A stretch of DNA of 6,182 bases from Sulfurimonas sp. (GTDB lineage Bacteria; Campylobacterota; Campylobacteria; Campylobacterales; Sulfurimonadaceae). Position numbers and translations under genes: made by a program. Of the stretch, positions 5,175 to 6,182 are shown piece by piece. Each line of letters begins with the position of its first letter. Position 1 is the stretch's first letter. Below the pieces are notes generated by a model. The model was given only the letters and a program-made list of their open reading frames with translations. It had not been told where the DNA came from and did not search any database. The stretch covers positions 1 to 6,182 of the forward strand of contig JALWON010000147.1 in the NCBI GenBank assembly GCA_027083475.1, read 5' to 3'.

Positions 5175-5198
5175 CTTATAATTGTACTAATTCTAACA
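5175..5198 (-). promoter_or_regulatory. Possible promoter of the coiled-coil/DUF342-like unit
   Basis: The - strand reads TGTTAGAAT (5198-5190), an extended -10 pattern, then TACAAT (5186-5181) and TATAAG (5180-5175) in quick succession. Any of these would give a leader of about 15-35 nt before the ATG at 5151. No clear -35 hexamer is seen, and the true box cannot be chosen by eye. Confidence 0.35.
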
Positions 5199-5234
5199 TA
5201 AAAGCGCTAAAGTTCTCTTTTAAGATTGCTACAA

Positions 5235-5240
5235 TATAAT
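5235..5240 (+). promoter_or_regulatory. Promoter -10 box of fba
   Basis: A perfect TATAAT on the + strand lies 30 bp upstream of the fba ATG. A start near 5247 would give a leader of about 24 nt containing the strong Shine-Dalgarno GAGGAAG (5259-5265). The -35 region (TTCTCT at 5213-5218, 16-bp spacing) is weak, as is usual in Campylobacterota, where a T-rich stretch often replaces it. Confidence 0.6.
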
Positions 5241-5270
5241 TACATATTAACAAAACATGAGGAAGTATTG

Positions 5271-6182
5271 ATGAGTAAAGGTATTTTAGACATAGTAAAA
5301 CCAGGTGTCCTTTTTGGTGATGATGTACAAAAAGTGTATGCACATGCAAAAGAGAAAGGATTCGCTATTCCTGCAGTTAATGTTGTGAATTCTGACTCAA
5401 TCAATGGTGTTCTTGAAGCTGCTGCAAAAGTAAATTCTCCCGTAATTATCCAGTTTAGTAATGGAGGTGCCTCTTTTTATGCAGGTAAAGGACTCTCAAA
5501 TGAGAATGAAAAAGCAGCCATTGTGGGTGCTGTAGCAGGTGCAATTTATGTACATATGATGGCTGAGAGTTATGGAGTACCTGTTATTTTACATACTGAT
5601 CATGCTGCAAGAAAACTTTTACCATGGATCGATGCCCTTTTAGAAACAAGTGAGAGCTATTATAAAACGCAAGGAAAACCACTTTTTTCTTCTCACATGT
5701 TAGACCTTTCAGAAGAGCCCTTAGAAGAAAATATTGCTACTTGTAAAGCATACTTGGAGCGTATGAGTAAAATAGGCATGAGTATAGAGATTGAACTTGG
5801 TGTAACGGGTGGAGAAGAAGATGGTGTGGACAACACAAACATCGATAATGCACTTTTATACACACAACCTCAGGAGGTTGCCTTTGCTTACAAAGAACTG
5901 AGTGAAGTCTCTGCTAACTTTACGATTGCTGCGTCATTTGGAAATGTGCATGGTGTCTATAAACCTGGAAATGTACAACTGACTCCAAAAATTTTAGATA
6001 ACTCTCAAGCCTATATTGCAAAAGAGTTCCAAACCGATGCAAAACCTGTCAATTTTGTGTTCCATGGTGGTTCAGGTTCTCTTCCGAGTGAAATTAGTGA
6101 AGCTATTTCTTATGGTGTCATAAAGATGAATATCGACACAGATACACAGTGGGCAACATGGAATGGTGTGCGAGAGTATGTG
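5271..6182 (+). CDS. fba: Class II fructose-bisphosphate aldolase (right edge truncated)
   Basis: Cleaves fructose 1,6-bisphosphate to dihydroxyacetone phosphate and glyceraldehyde 3-phosphate in glycolysis, and condenses them in gluconeogenesis; zinc-dependent and cytoplasmic. 304 residues are visible of about 355. The sequence is of the E. coli (class IIA) type throughout: FSNGGASFYAGKG (62-74), HTDHAARKLLPW (108-119) with catalytic Asp110 and zinc ligand His111, SSHMLDLSEE (140-149), IEIELGVTGGEEDGVDNT (172-189) with Glu175, GNVHGVYKPGN (224-234) with zinc ligand His227, FHGGSGS (264-270) with His265, and KMNIDTDTQWA (285-295). The frame is intact to the window end, so truncation is only by the edge. 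SD GAGGAAG and TATAAT precede the ATG. In Campylobacter and Helicobacter fba lies beside a parvulin-type PPIase gene, which would here be outside the window. Campylobacterota likely use it mainly for gluconeogenesis. Confidence 0.97.
   Translation, partial: MSKGILDIVKPGVLFGDDVQKVYAHAKEKGFAIPAVNVVNSDSINGVLEAAAKVNSPVIIQFSNGGASFYAGKGLSNENEKAAIVGAVAGAIYVHMMAESYGVPVILHTDHAARKLLPWIDALLETSESYYKTQGKPLFSSHMLDLSEEPLEENIATCKAYLERMSKIGMSIEIELGVTGGEEDGVDNTNIDNALLYTQPQEVAFAYKELSEVSANFTIAASFGNVHGVYKPGNVQLTPKILDNSQAYIAKEFQTDAKPVNFVFHGGSGSLPSEISEAISYGVIKMNIDTDTQWATWNGVREYV

Overview
The window looks like chromosomal DNA of a Campylobacterota (former Epsilonproteobacteria) bacterium, probably a free-living Sulfurimonas- or Sulfurovum-like genus rather than Campylobacter or Helicobacter. 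The base composition is AT-rich and the genes are tightly packed. The aldolase and dihydropteroate synthase have the residue patterns I recall from this phylum. The genus is inferred from protein resemblance only.

Layout: (1) 3-491, + strand: 3' part of folP (folate synthesis), cut by the left edge. (2) 484-2852, - strand: a compact run, read right to left, of a NERD/UvrD-like degenerate ATPase, msrB (methionine-R-sulfoxide reductase) and a signal-peptide-bearing cyclophilin. The ATPase and msrB overlap by 20 bp, and the cyclophilin end overlaps the folP end by 8 bp. (3) 2894-3178, - strand: an HU-family nucleoid protein, followed by a perfect 10-bp hairpin just before the ATPase gene. (4) 3242-3718, - strand: two small genes 3 bp apart, a Cro/CI-type HTH protein and a basic 77-residue protein of unknown function. 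(5) 3719-3865: an extremely AT-rich gap (about 14% G+C) with repeats and palindromes, the likely control region of the HTH gene. (6) 3866-5151, - strand: a two-gene unit of an HTH/coiled-coil protein and a short DUF342 (FapA)-like beta-helix protein. (7) 5152-5270: a divergent promoter region. (8) 5271 to the right edge, + strand: class II fructose-bisphosphate aldolase (fba), cut at residue 304.

Most of the window is housekeeping: folate synthesis, protein repair and folding, chromosome architecture and glycolysis/gluconeogenesis. MsrB and the cyclophilin share a transcript direction and a general protein-quality role, MsrB in the cytoplasm and the cyclophilin in the periplasm. No transposase, integrase, CRISPR array, tRNA or rRNA was seen. 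The parts least explained by known biology are the degenerate NERD/helicase-like ATPase, the HTH plus 77-residue pair with its repeat-bearing AT-rich control region, and the miniature DUF342 protein with its coiled-coil partner.
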